Assembly (NCBI GenBank): GCA_002171275.2
Contig: NHFZ02000017.1
Coordinates: 1 to 34,443 of the forward strand
Length of the DNA: 34,443 nucleotides
Source: Pelagibacteraceae bacterium TMED124
Lineage (GTDB): Bacteria; Pseudomonadota; Alphaproteobacteria; Pelagibacterales; Pelagibacteraceae
Direction: 5' to 3'
The position numbers were made by a program, and so were the translations under genes. Shown piece by piece: positions 34,400 to 34,443 of this stretch; position 1 is the stretch's first letter; every line of letters begins with the position of its first letter. Under the pieces are notes generated by a model. That model saw nothing but the letters and a program-made list of their open reading frames with translations. It searched no databases and was not told the DNA's origin.

Positions 34400-34443
34400 T
34401 AAATATATATTATAAGTATATTTTTAATATAAATAATATAACT
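34400..34443 (-). promoter_or_regulatory. Upstream region of the 1699-aa gene
   Basis: These 44 bases up to the window edge are almost entirely A and T. On the minus strand they contain runs such as ATACTTATAATATATA close to the ATG. They probably hold part or all of the promoter. No motif is clear enough to name. Confidence 0.3.

Noticed and set aside
1..34443. tRNA genes, CRISPR arrays, insertion sequences
   Set aside because: Spacers are short and AT-only with no cloverleaf-like G+C stems, no regularly spaced repeats and no transposase-like frame.

Overview
The window looks like part of a large, strongly A+T-rich genome of a nucleocytoplasmic giant DNA virus, most likely Imitervirales (mimivirus-like, possibly the mesomimivirid algal-virus side). 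The evidence is tightly packed intronless genes on both strands, spacers usually under 70 bases, and perfect AT-rich hairpins at gene ends. The gene set also fits: clamp-loader subunit, J-domain proteins, Lon, Erv1-like thiol oxidase, 5'-3' exoribonuclease, ceramidase, and several small conserved giant-virus families of unknown role. The family placement is inference, because no capsid, polymerase or other marker gene lies in the window.

Layout. 1-4744: a left-edge partial gene, a small conserved protein, a class-B DnaJ protein, a clamp-loader (RFC-like) ATPase, a small conserved protein, a membrane-anchored glycosyltransferase-like protein and a second J-domain protein. 4794-18794: one uninterrupted frame of 4666 codons. 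Its residues about 2283-3902 carry the landmarks of a kinesin motor in the correct order, but the motor is split by a block of about 1190 residues between P-loop and switch I and by smaller insertions later. Coiled coils lie on both sides and the C-terminus is very basic. 18827-20793: thioredoxin and a minimal XRN-type exoribonuclease. 20922-24838: Lon protease and a multi-pass membrane protein. 24871-28412: Erv1-like oxidase, two zinc-motif proteins, a DUF5760-like protein, a protein with a possible ADP-ribosyltransferase-like H-Y-E pattern, a two-helix membrane protein and a 44-codon gene. 28420-34399: an alkaline-ceramidase-like membrane enzyme, a 61-residue protein, and a 1699-residue protein with one EF-hand and a basic tail like that of the kinesin-like giant.

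How the genes may work together: the DnaJ-like proteins, Lon, thioredoxin and Erv1-like oxidase form a folding, quality-control and disulfide toolkit suited to virion assembly. XRN would degrade decapped RNA, and ceramidase would alter host sphingolipids. The kinesin-like giant could move or position virions or replication factories on microtubules, or could be a structural protein built on a motor fold.

Gene ends: eleven perfect inverted repeats lie at or over stop codons, resembling the hairpin polyadenylation signal known from mimivirus. The most notable content is the split kinesin-like motor. Next are the ceramidase with an altered calcium site, the truncated XRN, and the basic tails shared by the two largest proteins.
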